Part shown: positions 1 to 7,210 of the stretch, piece by piece
How positions within the stretch are numbered: the first letter of the stretch is position 1
Layout of the letters: each line of letters starts with the position of its first letter
The notes under the pieces: generated by a model
Database searches by the model: none
Seen by the model: the letters and a program-made list of their open reading frames with translations, nothing else
What the model was told of the DNA's origin: nothing
Source: an uncultured Clostridia bacterium
GTDB taxonomy: Bacteria; Bacillota; Clostridia; RUG12999
Direction: 5' to 3'
Assembly (NCBI GenBank): GCA_949739095.1
Contig: CATIYX010000163.1
Location: 1-12,528 of the forward strand
DNA length: 12,528 bases
Position numbers and translations under genes: made by a program

Positions 1-30
1 CGGAGCAAAGGAAAACTTTGCTCCGTTTTT
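1..30 (+). terminator. Rho-independent terminator of an upstream gene
   Basis: Bases 1-10 and 16-25 form a perfect 10-bp inverted repeat around the 5-base loop GAAAA. A run of five T follows at 26-30. The T run lies on the plus-strand 3' side, and no T run follows the hairpin when read on the minus strand. It therefore ends a plus-strand gene located left of the window, and it separates that gene from the operon starting at 1042. Confidence 0.9.
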
Positions 31-477
31 CTTTGTAGAAAAACATTTGTACGCTTTTTTGCTTCTCATTTTTCCCACAAGGTGCAAGTCGCTTTGTGAG
101 AAGCTCTGCATCCTTCGGCGCATGAGTATCTATATTATTCAACTTTTCTAAGTAAACAGCCACTTAGAGGCGTAGATTGATAATGCATGTTTGAGTGGTA
201 TCTCTACTAGCATGTGTACGTGAACTGGATATACTCTGGCTGTGTTATATTTATCCCATACCATTCATATAACTTTCTAATTTCTACAAAAAATACGTTT
301 CGTCTATATTTTGGCGCAAAATACTATATGATATTTGCAATTCCATTTTGAACTCCATGATCAGACCTCATGATAGACTATGTATATCATTCATTTTGAA
401 TATTCTCCGTTTGATATTTTTTCAGTCTTTATCAAAAGGCGTTTCTTTTTCAAGGCTCATAGCTATATGATTTATCG

Positions 478-503
478 AACCCACGGTCAAATCGTGGGTT
501 TTT
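478..503 (+). terminator. Terminator-like hairpin inside the intergenic region
   Basis: Bases 478-485 (AACCCACG) pair perfectly with 493-500 (CGTGGGTT) around a 7-base loop. The T run 499-503 begins inside the stem's 3' arm. The polarity is plus strand. There is no obvious coding sequence just upstream, so it would end either an unannotated short RNA transcribed from somewhere between 31 and 478, or a leader transcript that reads towards the transporter operon. Confidence 0.6.
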
Positions 504-972
504 GTTATACAATAAAAGCAGCCGTTTCCTGGTGTGGTAGCTGCCAGGAAGTCCTGCGATTGGCGTATAATTAAGCTACTGTCTTAGGGGCCGATAGGAG
601 ATGTTACGACTGCAATTTATTAATAATAAAATTATGTGGTTATATGCTATCTCCAAATAGCAACATCCTGTTCAAGACAAAACTTAAATGGTCTGCTTCG
701 CAATCATATATCAAGGGCTTTTCATCATTTTTTTCAAAAATTTTTATTACTATATTTTTTCAATATTGCTTTTAACTAACAATGTAAACCGAAAAGCAAA
801 TAAAGGTAAAAACTGAGAAAGCTTTTTTTGCATAAGAATAGCCGATATTGCACATTTGGAAATATCAAATATTGATGACGATGCACAAATATTGTAGACG
901 GATAAAATGATAGAAAAACAGAGGGTTTCAAAAGGCGCGCAAAAAATGTATACGGAACATAAATATGGCTTC

Positions 973-1002
973 TTGCAATGTTTGCTGGCATGATGGTATA
1001 CT
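973..1002 (+). promoter_or_regulatory. Candidate sigma-A type promoter of the operon
   Basis: TTGCAA at 973-978 and TATACT at 997-1002 are separated by 18 bases. They match the -35 consensus at four of six positions and the -10 consensus at five of six. Transcription would begin near 1009, giving a leader of about 33 bases before the start at 1042. This is the best promoter match close to the first gene, but in such AT-rich DNA a chance match is possible. Confidence 0.4.
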
Positions 1003-1030
1003 GAAAACAAATCAAAAACAACGCAATAAA

Positions 1031-1037
1031 GGGAGGA
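1031..1037 (+). promoter_or_regulatory. Ribosome binding site with two possible ATG starts
   Basis: GGGAGGA lies in front of two consecutive ATG codons at 1042 and 1045. The GGAGG core is 5 bases from the first and 8 bases from the second, so either could be used. The choice changes the protein by a single methionine ahead of the signal peptide and has no functional consequence. Confidence 0.8.
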
Positions 1038-1041
1038 ATTT

Positions 1042-2634
1042 ATGATGAATTGGAAAAAGGCAGTTAGTTTAGGTGCTGCAATTTGTATTGCTGGTACAAC
1101 ATTGCTGACAGGATGTACATCATCAGGAGGCGACCATAATACATCAATGGAAAATGTTGAATTTCCGTTGAAAGAATCTGTTACCTTAACGTATTGGATG
1201 CCATTGAATGCATCAGTCAGCAAGAATCATAGTAATATGAATGATACGAAACTCTATCAGGAGTTGGAGAAGAGAACAGGTGTAAAAATGGAATTTCAGC
1301 ATCCGCCGCTTGGACAAGAGAAAGAACAATTTAATCTGATGGTTGCGTCCAATGAACTGCCGGATATCTATGAATATGATATGTTATTATATCAAGGGGG
1401 CGCACAAAAAGCATTAGATGATGAAATTATTATTCCGTTAAATGATTTGATAGAAAAATATGCGCCTAATCTGACAGCAGTGCTGCAACAAAATTCGGAA
1501 TGGGATAAAAATATAAAAACAGACGATGGTACATATTTCACGTTTCCGTTTATTCGCGGCGATGATCGGCTGCGTGTATATGCGGGAGCAATGTTACGGC
1601 AGGATTGGTTGGATGAACTGGGACTTTCTGTGCCAGAAACGATTTCAGAGTGGGAAACTGTATTAACTGCATTTAAGGAACAAAAAGGCGCAACGAATCC
1701 GTTTGCGTTTGAATTGAAAAAATTCAAACTATATAACATGGTAGCAGGTGCGTATGGTGTGGCAAATGATATGTTTTTAGATGATGACGGTACAGTACAG
1801 TTCGGACCGATGATGCCTGCGTATAAAGAATATCTGACAACCCTCAAACGATGGTATGACAAAGGATTGTTGGATCGTGATTTTGCAACCAGCGATGGAG
1901 CGGCGGGGACTTCTAAAATTACAACCGGAAAAGCAGGTGCCACAGTTGGCGGTTCTGGAGGAAGTTTGGGAAATTATATTAATCTAATGAAAAATCAGGA
2001 TGCCAAGTTTAATCTTATGCCGGCACCGTATCCAACGCTGAATAAAGGCGATCGTCCACAGTTTGGACAGATTGACCCGTCTTCGGGACAAAACGCATTT
2101 ATTTCACCTACATGTAAACAACCGGAAATTGCTGTAAAATATTTAGATTACGGATATGGTGAAGAAGGGCATATGCTGTTTAATTTTGGTATAGAAGATG
2201 TGAGCTATACCATGCAGGATGGCAAACCGGTTTATACAGAAGAAATCAGCAATCATCCGGCGGGATGGGGATTTGCAGAATCTCTTACACAATATGCAAG
2301 GGCGAGCAGCAATGGTGCATTTGTGCAGGATTACGATTATGTTGAGCAGTATTGTTCCTTACCACAACAGCAGGCAGCTATCAGCATTTGGTCGGATACA
2401 GATGCAAAGAAACACACTATGCCGCCGGCCACCCCAACGACTGAAGAATCTCAACGTTATGCACAGTTAATGGCTGACATTGATACCTATTGCGAGGAAA
2501 TGTATTTGAAGTTTATATTGGGGAGTGAAAGCCTGGATAAATTTGATACATATGTGCAGCACATCAAGGAGATGGGGATTGAAGAGGCAATTAAAATTCA
2601 GCAGGAGGCAGTGGAACGATATAATCAACGTTAA
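1042..2634 (+). CDS. Extracellular sugar-binding lipoprotein of a CUT1-type ABC importer (LplA/YtcQ-like)
   Basis: This 530-residue protein is the substrate-capture component of the importer encoded by the next two genes. The N-terminus has a basic start (residues 5-6 Lys-Lys), a hydrophobic stretch and the lipobox LTGC with Cys25. The mature protein should thus be lipid-anchored to the outer face of the membrane. A low-complexity Ser/Gly linker follows. The mature part begins with features typical of family 1 solute-binding proteins next to LplB-type permeases: a TYWMPL strand, a GVKMEF strand, the segment PPLGQEKEQF and then ASNELPDI. The length is usual for this subgroup, which is longer than classical maltose-binding proteins. 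It is the first gene of the apparent operon, and 39 bases separate it from the permease gene. In this family the substrate is an oligosaccharide or modified sugar, but the sequence does not say which. The family call is firm; the substrate is open. Confidence 0.92.
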   Translation: MMNWKKAVSLGAAICIAGTTLLTGCTSSGGDHNTSMENVEFPLKESVTLTYWMPLNASVSKNHSNMNDTKLYQELEKRTGVKMEFQHPPLGQEKEQFNLMVASNELPDIYEYDMLLYQGGAQKALDDEIIIPLNDLIEKYAPNLTAVLQQNSEWDKNIKTDDGTYFTFPFIRGDDRLRVYAGAMLRQDWLDELGLSVPETISEWETVLTAFKEQKGATNPFAFELKKFKLYNMVAGAYGVANDMFLDDDGTVQFGPMMPAYKEYLTTLKRWYDKGLLDRDFATSDGAAGTSKITTGKAGATVGGSGGSLGNYINLMKNQDAKFNLMPAPYPTLNKGDRPQFGQIDPSSGQNAFISPTCKQPEIAVKYLDYGYGEEGHMLFNFGIEDVSYTMQDGKPVYTEEISNHPAGWGFAESLTQYARASSNGAFVQDYDYVEQYCSLPQQQAAISIWSDTDAKKHTMPPATPTTEESQRYAQLMADIDTYCEEMYLKFILGSESLDKFDTYVQHIKEMGIEEAIKIQQEAVERYNQR

Positions 2635-2673
2635 ACGGTAAGAAAACAGATATAAAAGACAGGAGTCAAAGGT

Positions 2674-3621
2674 ATGAAACAAGCAATTTCGTTTGGCAAG
2701 ACAGTGCCGCGGCAGAAAAAGCCGCGGTTACTGCGGGAATTAGCAAAAAATAAATATATCTATATCATGCTGATTCCGTTTTTACTATTTTATATTATTT
2801 TTATGTATGGACCGATGTATGGTGCAATGATTGCATTTAAAGATTTTACGCCCAAACTGGGTATTTTAGGTAGTCCGTGGGTGGGGATAAAGCATTTTGA
2901 GGCTTTTTTTGGAAGCATCTATTTTTGGCGTTTGCTACGAAATACCATTTCTATTAGTTTGCAAACACTGATATTTGGATTTCCGGCACCCATCATACTG
3001 GCATTGTTGCTGAACGAGGTGCGTCAGGCGTGGTTTAAGAAAACCGTACAGACCATATCCTATATGCCGCATTTTATTTCGCTGGTGGTTGTCTGCGGAA
3101 TCATTAAAATTTTCACAGGCAGCGAAGGTATTATCAATGATTTTATGGTAAATTTAGGACAAGAACGGCGGGATTTACTTTTGGATCCGGCACTGTTTCA
3201 GCCTATCTATGTCATATCGGATATTTGGCAGAAAATCGGATGGGAATCTATTATTTATCTGGCAGCACTTTCCGGCGTAGACCAGGAACTATATGAGGCG
3301 GCGCGTATTGACGGTGCGGGTAAATGGCGGCAATTGCTGAGCGTGACATTGCCATGCATTTTGCCAACGATTGTTGTTATGCTGATTTTACGTGTTGGGT
3401 CTATGATGAACATTGGATTTGAAAAAATCATTCTATTATATAACGGGAACACCTATGAGACGGCAGACGTTATTTCCAGTTATGTATACCGTAAAGGGAT
3501 ACAAGAATTTTCTTATAGTTTCAGTACAGCAGTGGGACTGTTTAATTCGGTCATTAACTTCTTTTTGGTGCTGAGCGCAAATACCATCAGCAAAAAAGTG
3601 AACGATACAAGCTTGTGGTAA
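2674..3621 (+). CDS. ABC sugar importer permease, LplB-like
   Basis: The 315-residue integral membrane protein forms one half of the importer's channel. After a basic cytoplasmic N-terminus (Lys/Arg-rich, residues 9-27) the first membrane helix spans about residues 29-50 and contains the YGPMYG signature of LplB-type permeases. It is followed by FKDF and GSPWVG, also typical. Further hydrophobic segments give the expected six-helix MetI-like fold. The cytoplasmic EAA loop, which docks the ATPase, is seen as EAARIDGAG at about residues 208-216, followed by the LP pair some ten residues on. The start at 2674 has AGGAG eight bases upstream. The gene lies between the binding protein and the second permease, with only 12 bases to the latter. 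No ATPase gene is present here, so the pump must be energised by a subunit encoded elsewhere. Confidence 0.93.
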   Translation: MKQAISFGKTVPRQKKPRLLRELAKNKYIYIMLIPFLLFYIIFMYGPMYGAMIAFKDFTPKLGILGSPWVGIKHFEAFFGSIYFWRLLRNTISISLQTLIFGFPAPIILALLLNEVRQAWFKKTVQTISYMPHFISLVVVCGIIKIFTGSEGIINDFMVNLGQERRDLLLDPALFQPIYVISDIWQKIGWESIIYLAALSGVDQELYEAARIDGAGKWRQLLSVTLPCILPTIVVMLILRVGSMMNIGFEKIILLYNGNTYETADVISSYVYRKGIQEFSYSFSTAVGLFNSVINFFLVLSANTISKKVNDTSLW

Positions 3622-3628
3622 GGAGGAG
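3620..3628 (+). promoter_or_regulatory. Ribosome binding site overlapping the upstream stop codon
   Basis: AAGGAGGAG begins within the TAA stop (3619-3621) of the LplB-like permease gene and ends 5 bases before the ATG at 3634. The arrangement suggests translational coupling, which would help make the two permease subunits in equal amounts. Confidence 0.8.
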
Positions 3629-3633
3629 AAAAG

Positions 3634-4512
3634 ATGATAAAAAGAAGCGTTGGTGAACGTGTATTTGAAATAATTAATATTATAATTCTTACCTTTCTGG
3701 GTTTAATCGCTCTGTATCCATTGTGGCATGTGTTAATGGCATCTATTAGTAGCGGTGATGGTTTGGCACGGCATACCGGCGCAATGTTTGTGCCAGCAGG
3801 ATTTAGTCTGAAAGCATATCAATTGGTGATTAATACACCGATGGTCTTAAAGGGCTATGGGAATACTTTATATATTTTGGTGTTTGGTCTGGCATTGTCT
3901 ATGGCTATGACTATTTTAGGCGCATTTGCACTATCGCGTAAAGGATTATATGGAAGAAAAGTGATTTTGCTCTTTATCATTTTTACGATGTATTTTTCCG
4001 GCGGCATGATTCCTTTTTATTTTACTGTAAAAAATGTTGGACTGGCAGATACACGCTGGGCATTAATTGTGCCAACATGTGTTAACACATTTAACTTTAT
4101 CATCATGCGAACCGGATTTGAAGCGATACCGGTAAGTTTGGAGGAGTCAGCAAAAATAGACGGAGCGAATGATTTTATAGTTTTATGGAAAATTATTTTA
4201 CCGCTGGCGAAACCTGTCATTGCGGTCATTGTGCTGTATTATGCAGTGGGAATTTGGAACAGTTGGTTTAATGCAATGCTGTTTCTGCGCAGCCGTGAAC
4301 TGTATCCACTGCAGTTGGTACTGCGAGAAATTTTGATTCAAAATGATACGGCCGCTATGACAATGGGCGGCGGAGATGCGGACACAGGAATGTTAAATGA
4401 AGTATTAAAATATGCGACTATTTGTGTGGCAACCATCCCGATTTTGGTGATTTATCCGTTTTTGCAAAAATATTTTGCCAAAGGCGTAATGGTTGGTGCA
4501 GTAAAGGGCTAA
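3634..4512 (+). CDS. ABC sugar importer permease, YtcP/AraQ-like
   Basis: The 292-residue membrane protein is the partner permease of the LplB-like subunit. Helix 1 lies at about residues 12-34. The EAA loop reads EESAKIDGAN near residues 170-179, followed by the ILP motif, which contacts the ATPase. The C-terminus ends in KGVMVGAVKG, a hallmark of YtcP-type permeases. The central segment FSGGMIPFY is also typical of this subgroup. The ribosome binding site overlaps the stop of the preceding gene, so the two are probably co-translated. The next gene starts 32 bases downstream with no terminator between. Length and motif order are intact and nothing indicates loss of function. Confidence 0.93.
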   Translation: MIKRSVGERVFEIINIIILTFLGLIALYPLWHVLMASISSGDGLARHTGAMFVPAGFSLKAYQLVINTPMVLKGYGNTLYILVFGLALSMAMTILGAFALSRKGLYGRKVILLFIIFTMYFSGGMIPFYFTVKNVGLADTRWALIVPTCVNTFNFIIMRTGFEAIPVSLEESAKIDGANDFIVLWKIILPLAKPVIAVIVLYYAVGIWNSWFNAMLFLRSRELYPLQLVLREILIQNDTAAMTMGGGDADTGMLNEVLKYATICVATIPILVIYPFLQKYFAKGVMVGAVKG

Positions 4513-4530
4513 AGCAAAGTTACATATAAA

Positions 4531-4537
4531 GGGAGGG
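4531..4537 (+). promoter_or_regulatory. Ribosome binding site that supports a GTG start
   Basis: GGGAGGG sits 7 bases before GTG at 4545. No in-frame ATG lies between it and the signal peptide, and starting at this GTG gives a complete signal sequence (basic residues then a hydrophobic core). GTG is therefore the likely initiation codon, the only non-ATG start in this operon. Confidence 0.8.
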
Positions 4538-4544
4538 TATATTT

Positions 4545-7190
4545 GTGAGTGAAAAAAAGAGAGGGCTCAGTATCGTACTATTGATAGTCATGGTACTATC
4601 CGTAATAGGCGGAATATTTCCGGCGGCAGCGCAAGAAATACCGAATAAAGCGGTATTTGACCTAATTTCCTATGGGATACTACCGGAGGGGACAAATACA
4701 GGGGAAAATGAAACGGTGACACGTGAAAAGCTGGCGGATATGGTGGCAAAAATATTACAAATTGACCACGTTGGCGGTGTTGCCATTCATTTTAGAGATG
4801 TCACACGGGAATCAGCTTATTATGACAGCATCAGTATTGTGGCGGCATTGGGTATTGTGCAGGGAGATGGAAATGGTATGTTCCGACCGAGTGATTCTGT
4901 TAGCTATCAGGAGGCAGTAAAAGTACTTGTGTGTCTACTGGGCTATGACAGTATGGCGCAGAGCAAAGGCGGTTACCCCATGGGTTATTTGACAGTTGGC
5001 GGAGAAATAGGCTTGCTGGGCGGAGGCGGAAGTACACAGAGTTTTACAGCGCAAAATTTGTATCAAATGTTTTATAATGCGCTGGACATTTCCATTATGG
5101 TTCCGGTATTTGGAGAAGGCGGCTACAAAATTGATAAAGATGAAACATTCCGTAATCAATTGGAGAACAGAGTAGACGGAACGTTATATAAAGGCAAAGG
5201 TATGGTAGAGGCAAACTATGATTACTACATCAATCAAGCAGTGCCTTCTATCCAAAAAAGCCAAGTTATGATTGAAGGAAGAATCTATGAAGTGGGTACA
5301 ACAGGTGCAGCGGACTACATTGGACAGGACGTAGAATTTTATGCCAAAGAGGACGATAATGGTATATTTACATTAGTCAGTTTAAAACCGGCACGTACGA
5401 CAACTGTGATAACTGTAACGGACGAAATCTTTGACGGCATGGACGGAAATACATTATATTATTACGAAAATAATCAGCGGGAAAAACTGACGCTTGAAAA
5501 TGATTTCATATACCTGTATAACCATGTGCGGCAGACAGGAATCACAGCAGGTGATATTGAGGTGCTGTCAGGGAAACTGAAACTAATTGACAATGATGGG
5601 AATCAGGCATATGACATTATTTTGCGAGAGGAATATGAAACAGTATGTGTGGATTCGGTTGTTAACGGCAGAATATATTTCAAGGACAACAAAATGATAG
5701 CAGGGCAAACAAGTTTATTGATTGACAAAGAGGAGATTGATAAAACCTATTTGTTGATTGACGCACAGGGAATGCCAATAGAAGTAGAAGCAATTAAGGA
5801 GGATATGGTATTATCTGTTTTGAGTGATATATATGGGACATTTTTTCGAATCATTGCAAACGACAAGACTGTAGAAGGAAAAATAGAAGAGATTTGCAGT
5901 GAAGAACCAATAAAAATGACTATTGACGGAACGGTATATACTGTGGCGTATGGCGTAACACTGGATGCGAATGTGGGAGACAATGTAATCGCTTATTTGA
6001 ATGAGCGCGGACAAATTGCGGATATGGAAGAACAATCCGGTGCAACGCAGTATGGATATGTGTTGGAAGCGGGACGTGTAGGTGGTATGGGAAACTGGCA
6101 AATGAAAATTTTGGAGCCAGGCACGTTGACCATGCAATATGATATTGATGACAGCGACCCGGACAATGTAAAAACAACGCCATATCTCAAAGGGAAAAAT
6201 AACGGCGTGAAAATTCTAGATATTGCACAAGGTGTGAGCGTAAATGGGGGTAAATATACAGGAGAACTTAATATGCTGTTTCGCGATGTGGAAAAACGCA
6301 CCATTGAATATCAATTAAACAGCCAAGGCAAAGTATCGAGAATTGATTTTCCGCAGCGCATAGGAACGGGAGAAAAACGAAAATATAACGGTTATGAGAG
6401 ACTGTTTGGCGGTTTTGGCAGTGGTGCGTTTGCAACAGATGACAGCACCAAGGTGATATGTGTACCGGAAACAGCAGTAGAGCGGGATGAGGATTATCGG
6501 GCGGAGGTAGAAATCAATAATGGGTCTCAATATACTATCAGTGGCTATGAGCAACGAAGTGCGTATATTGCAGAGTTGGTTGTGATTACCATGCCCATGA
6601 AATATGACAATGCGGTGGAGGTCAACGAAAATAAGGATAAAATAGTTGTTGCGACCAGTGTAAAATCCATTATAGGGGAAGACGGTGAGTCGGCAAAGGA
6701 AATTAGTTTTTTAGAGGGAAAAGAGGAAAAAACCTATCGCGTAGCAGATACGGCACTTTCCACAGTAGCAGGTATGGGTGTTGGCGATGTGTTTTTCTAT
6801 ACACTTAATCCAGTTGGTGAAGTCGGTACGATTAAGCTGCTGCAAAAAGTACTTCCGCGACCGGCGTTTCGCAATGAGGGAAGCGTTGATACCAGCACCG
6901 GAAAGAATATGTTCGGAACGATTCATAATGTGACCTATAAAACAGTCAATGATATCAATAATATTTTTGTCGATAGTGTGGAGTTGTGGTTTAACGAAAC
7001 AGGAAGCGAAACTTATACATTGGATGTCAATGTCCGCAATGCTCCACCCATTTATTTTGTTAACGCAAATGCGAAAACAGTTCGCGTGGGAACACGTGAA
7101 GATTTGGCAACGGCAATGAATAGCAGATATGGCGTTTATGTCCGCGCGAGTGACTCCAAAATTCGCGGTATCGTATTGGTATCTTATTGA
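4545..7190 (+). CDS. Secreted protein with N-terminal SLH repeats and a large beta-rich body of unknown function
   Basis: The 881-residue product starts with a signal peptide (Lys4-Lys5-Arg6, hydrophobic core 8-25, likely cleavage after PAAA at residue 29). Residues about 36-71, 82-134 and 144-181 form an N-terminal SLH set. The middle copy is clear (FRDV, YYDSI, ALGIVQGDGNGMFRP), while the other two are weak. The usual TRAE wall-binding motif is degenerate in all three: TREK, SYQE and TAQN. Residues 182-881 look rich in beta strands and match no family I recognise. I see one motif three times, near residues 242-281, 458-496 and 721-766: I(D/E)G, then Y-x-V, then (I/V)G(D/Q)xV and an (F/A)Y strand followed by a turn and a hydrophobic strand. 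No catalytic signature is visible. The gene sits between the importer permeases and a second SLH protein, so a wall-associated role in glycan binding or S-layer assembly is a guess from context. Confidence 0.85.
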   Translation: MSEKKRGLSIVLLIVMVLSVIGGIFPAAAQEIPNKAVFDLISYGILPEGTNTGENETVTREKLADMVAKILQIDHVGGVAIHFRDVTRESAYYDSISIVAALGIVQGDGNGMFRPSDSVSYQEAVKVLVCLLGYDSMAQSKGGYPMGYLTVGGEIGLLGGGGSTQSFTAQNLYQMFYNALDISIMVPVFGEGGYKIDKDETFRNQLENRVDGTLYKGKGMVEANYDYYINQAVPSIQKSQVMIEGRIYEVGTTGAADYIGQDVEFYAKEDDNGIFTLVSLKPARTTTVITVTDEIFDGMDGNTLYYYENNQREKLTLENDFIYLYNHVRQTGITAGDIEVLSGKLKLIDNDGNQAYDIILREEYETVCVDSVVNGRIYFKDNKMIAGQTSLLIDKEEIDKTYLLIDAQGMPIEVEAIKEDMVLSVLSDIYGTFFRIIANDKTVEGKIEEICSEEPIKMTIDGTVYTVAYGVTLDANVGDNVIAYLNERGQIADMEEQSGATQYGYVLEAGRVGGMGNWQMKILEPGTLTMQYDIDDSDPDNVKTTPYLKGKNNGVKILDIAQGVSVNGGKYTGELNMLFRDVEKRTIEYQLNSQGKVSRIDFPQRIGTGEKRKYNGYERLFGGFGSGAFATDDSTKVICVPETAVERDEDYRAEVEINNGSQYTISGYEQRSAYIAELVVITMPMKYDNAVEVNENKDKIVVATSVKSIIGEDGESAKEISFLEGKEEKTYRVADTALSTVAGMGVGDVFFYTLNPVGEVGTIKLLQKVLPRPAFRNEGSVDTSTGKNMFGTIHNVTYKTVNDINNIFVDSVELWFNETGSETYTLDVNVRNAPPIYFVNANAKTVRVGTREDLATAMNSRYGVYVRASDSKIRGIVLVSY

Positions 7191-7210
7191 TAAAAGGGAG
7201 GATACAGTAA

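Larger units (their letters stand above)
31..1030. other. Intergenic region of about 1 kb, no convincing gene
   Basis: This AT-rich stretch has stops in all frames. The only longer open frames are a 64-codon frame (380-574) that runs straight through a terminator hairpin and minus-strand frames that overlap the next gene. None has a good ribosome binding site or a recognisable product. Visible structure: a 7-bp hairpin at 147-168 (TCTAAGT/ACTTAGA), a terminator-like hairpin at 478-503, a 7-bp hairpin at 526-550 (TTCCTGG/CCAGGAA), a 6-bp pairing between GGAGAT near 597 and ATCTCC near 650, and a promoter-like pair at 973-1002. I recognise no tRNA, rRNA or known riboswitch. The stretch could hold a small RNA, a regulatory leader or the remains of a decayed gene. 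Confidence 0.6.

Noticed and set aside
1..123. Minus-strand open frame starting at 123 and running off the left edge
   Set aside because: It reads through a strong terminator hairpin, has no clear ribosome binding site, and the 41 residues have a composition typical of chance frames.
470..503. Possible tRNA T-arm on the minus strand (GGGTTCGA)
   Set aside because: The flanking bases do not form the T stem, and no acceptor or anticodon arm can be built. The site is better explained as a terminator hairpin.
380..574. 64-codon open frame on the plus strand in the intergenic region
   Set aside because: It runs through the terminator-like hairpin at 478-503, has no ribosome binding site and its product looks like nothing known.
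783..798. Sequence resembling a catabolite-responsive element (TGTAAACC and following)
   Set aside because: The central CG of the CcpA site is missing and the right half does not match, so the similarity is too weak to call.
750..1223. 157-codon minus-strand frame overlapping the promoter and 5' end of the binding-protein gene
   Set aside because: It lies antisense to a clear lipoprotein signal sequence and has no recognisable domain. It is a chance frame.
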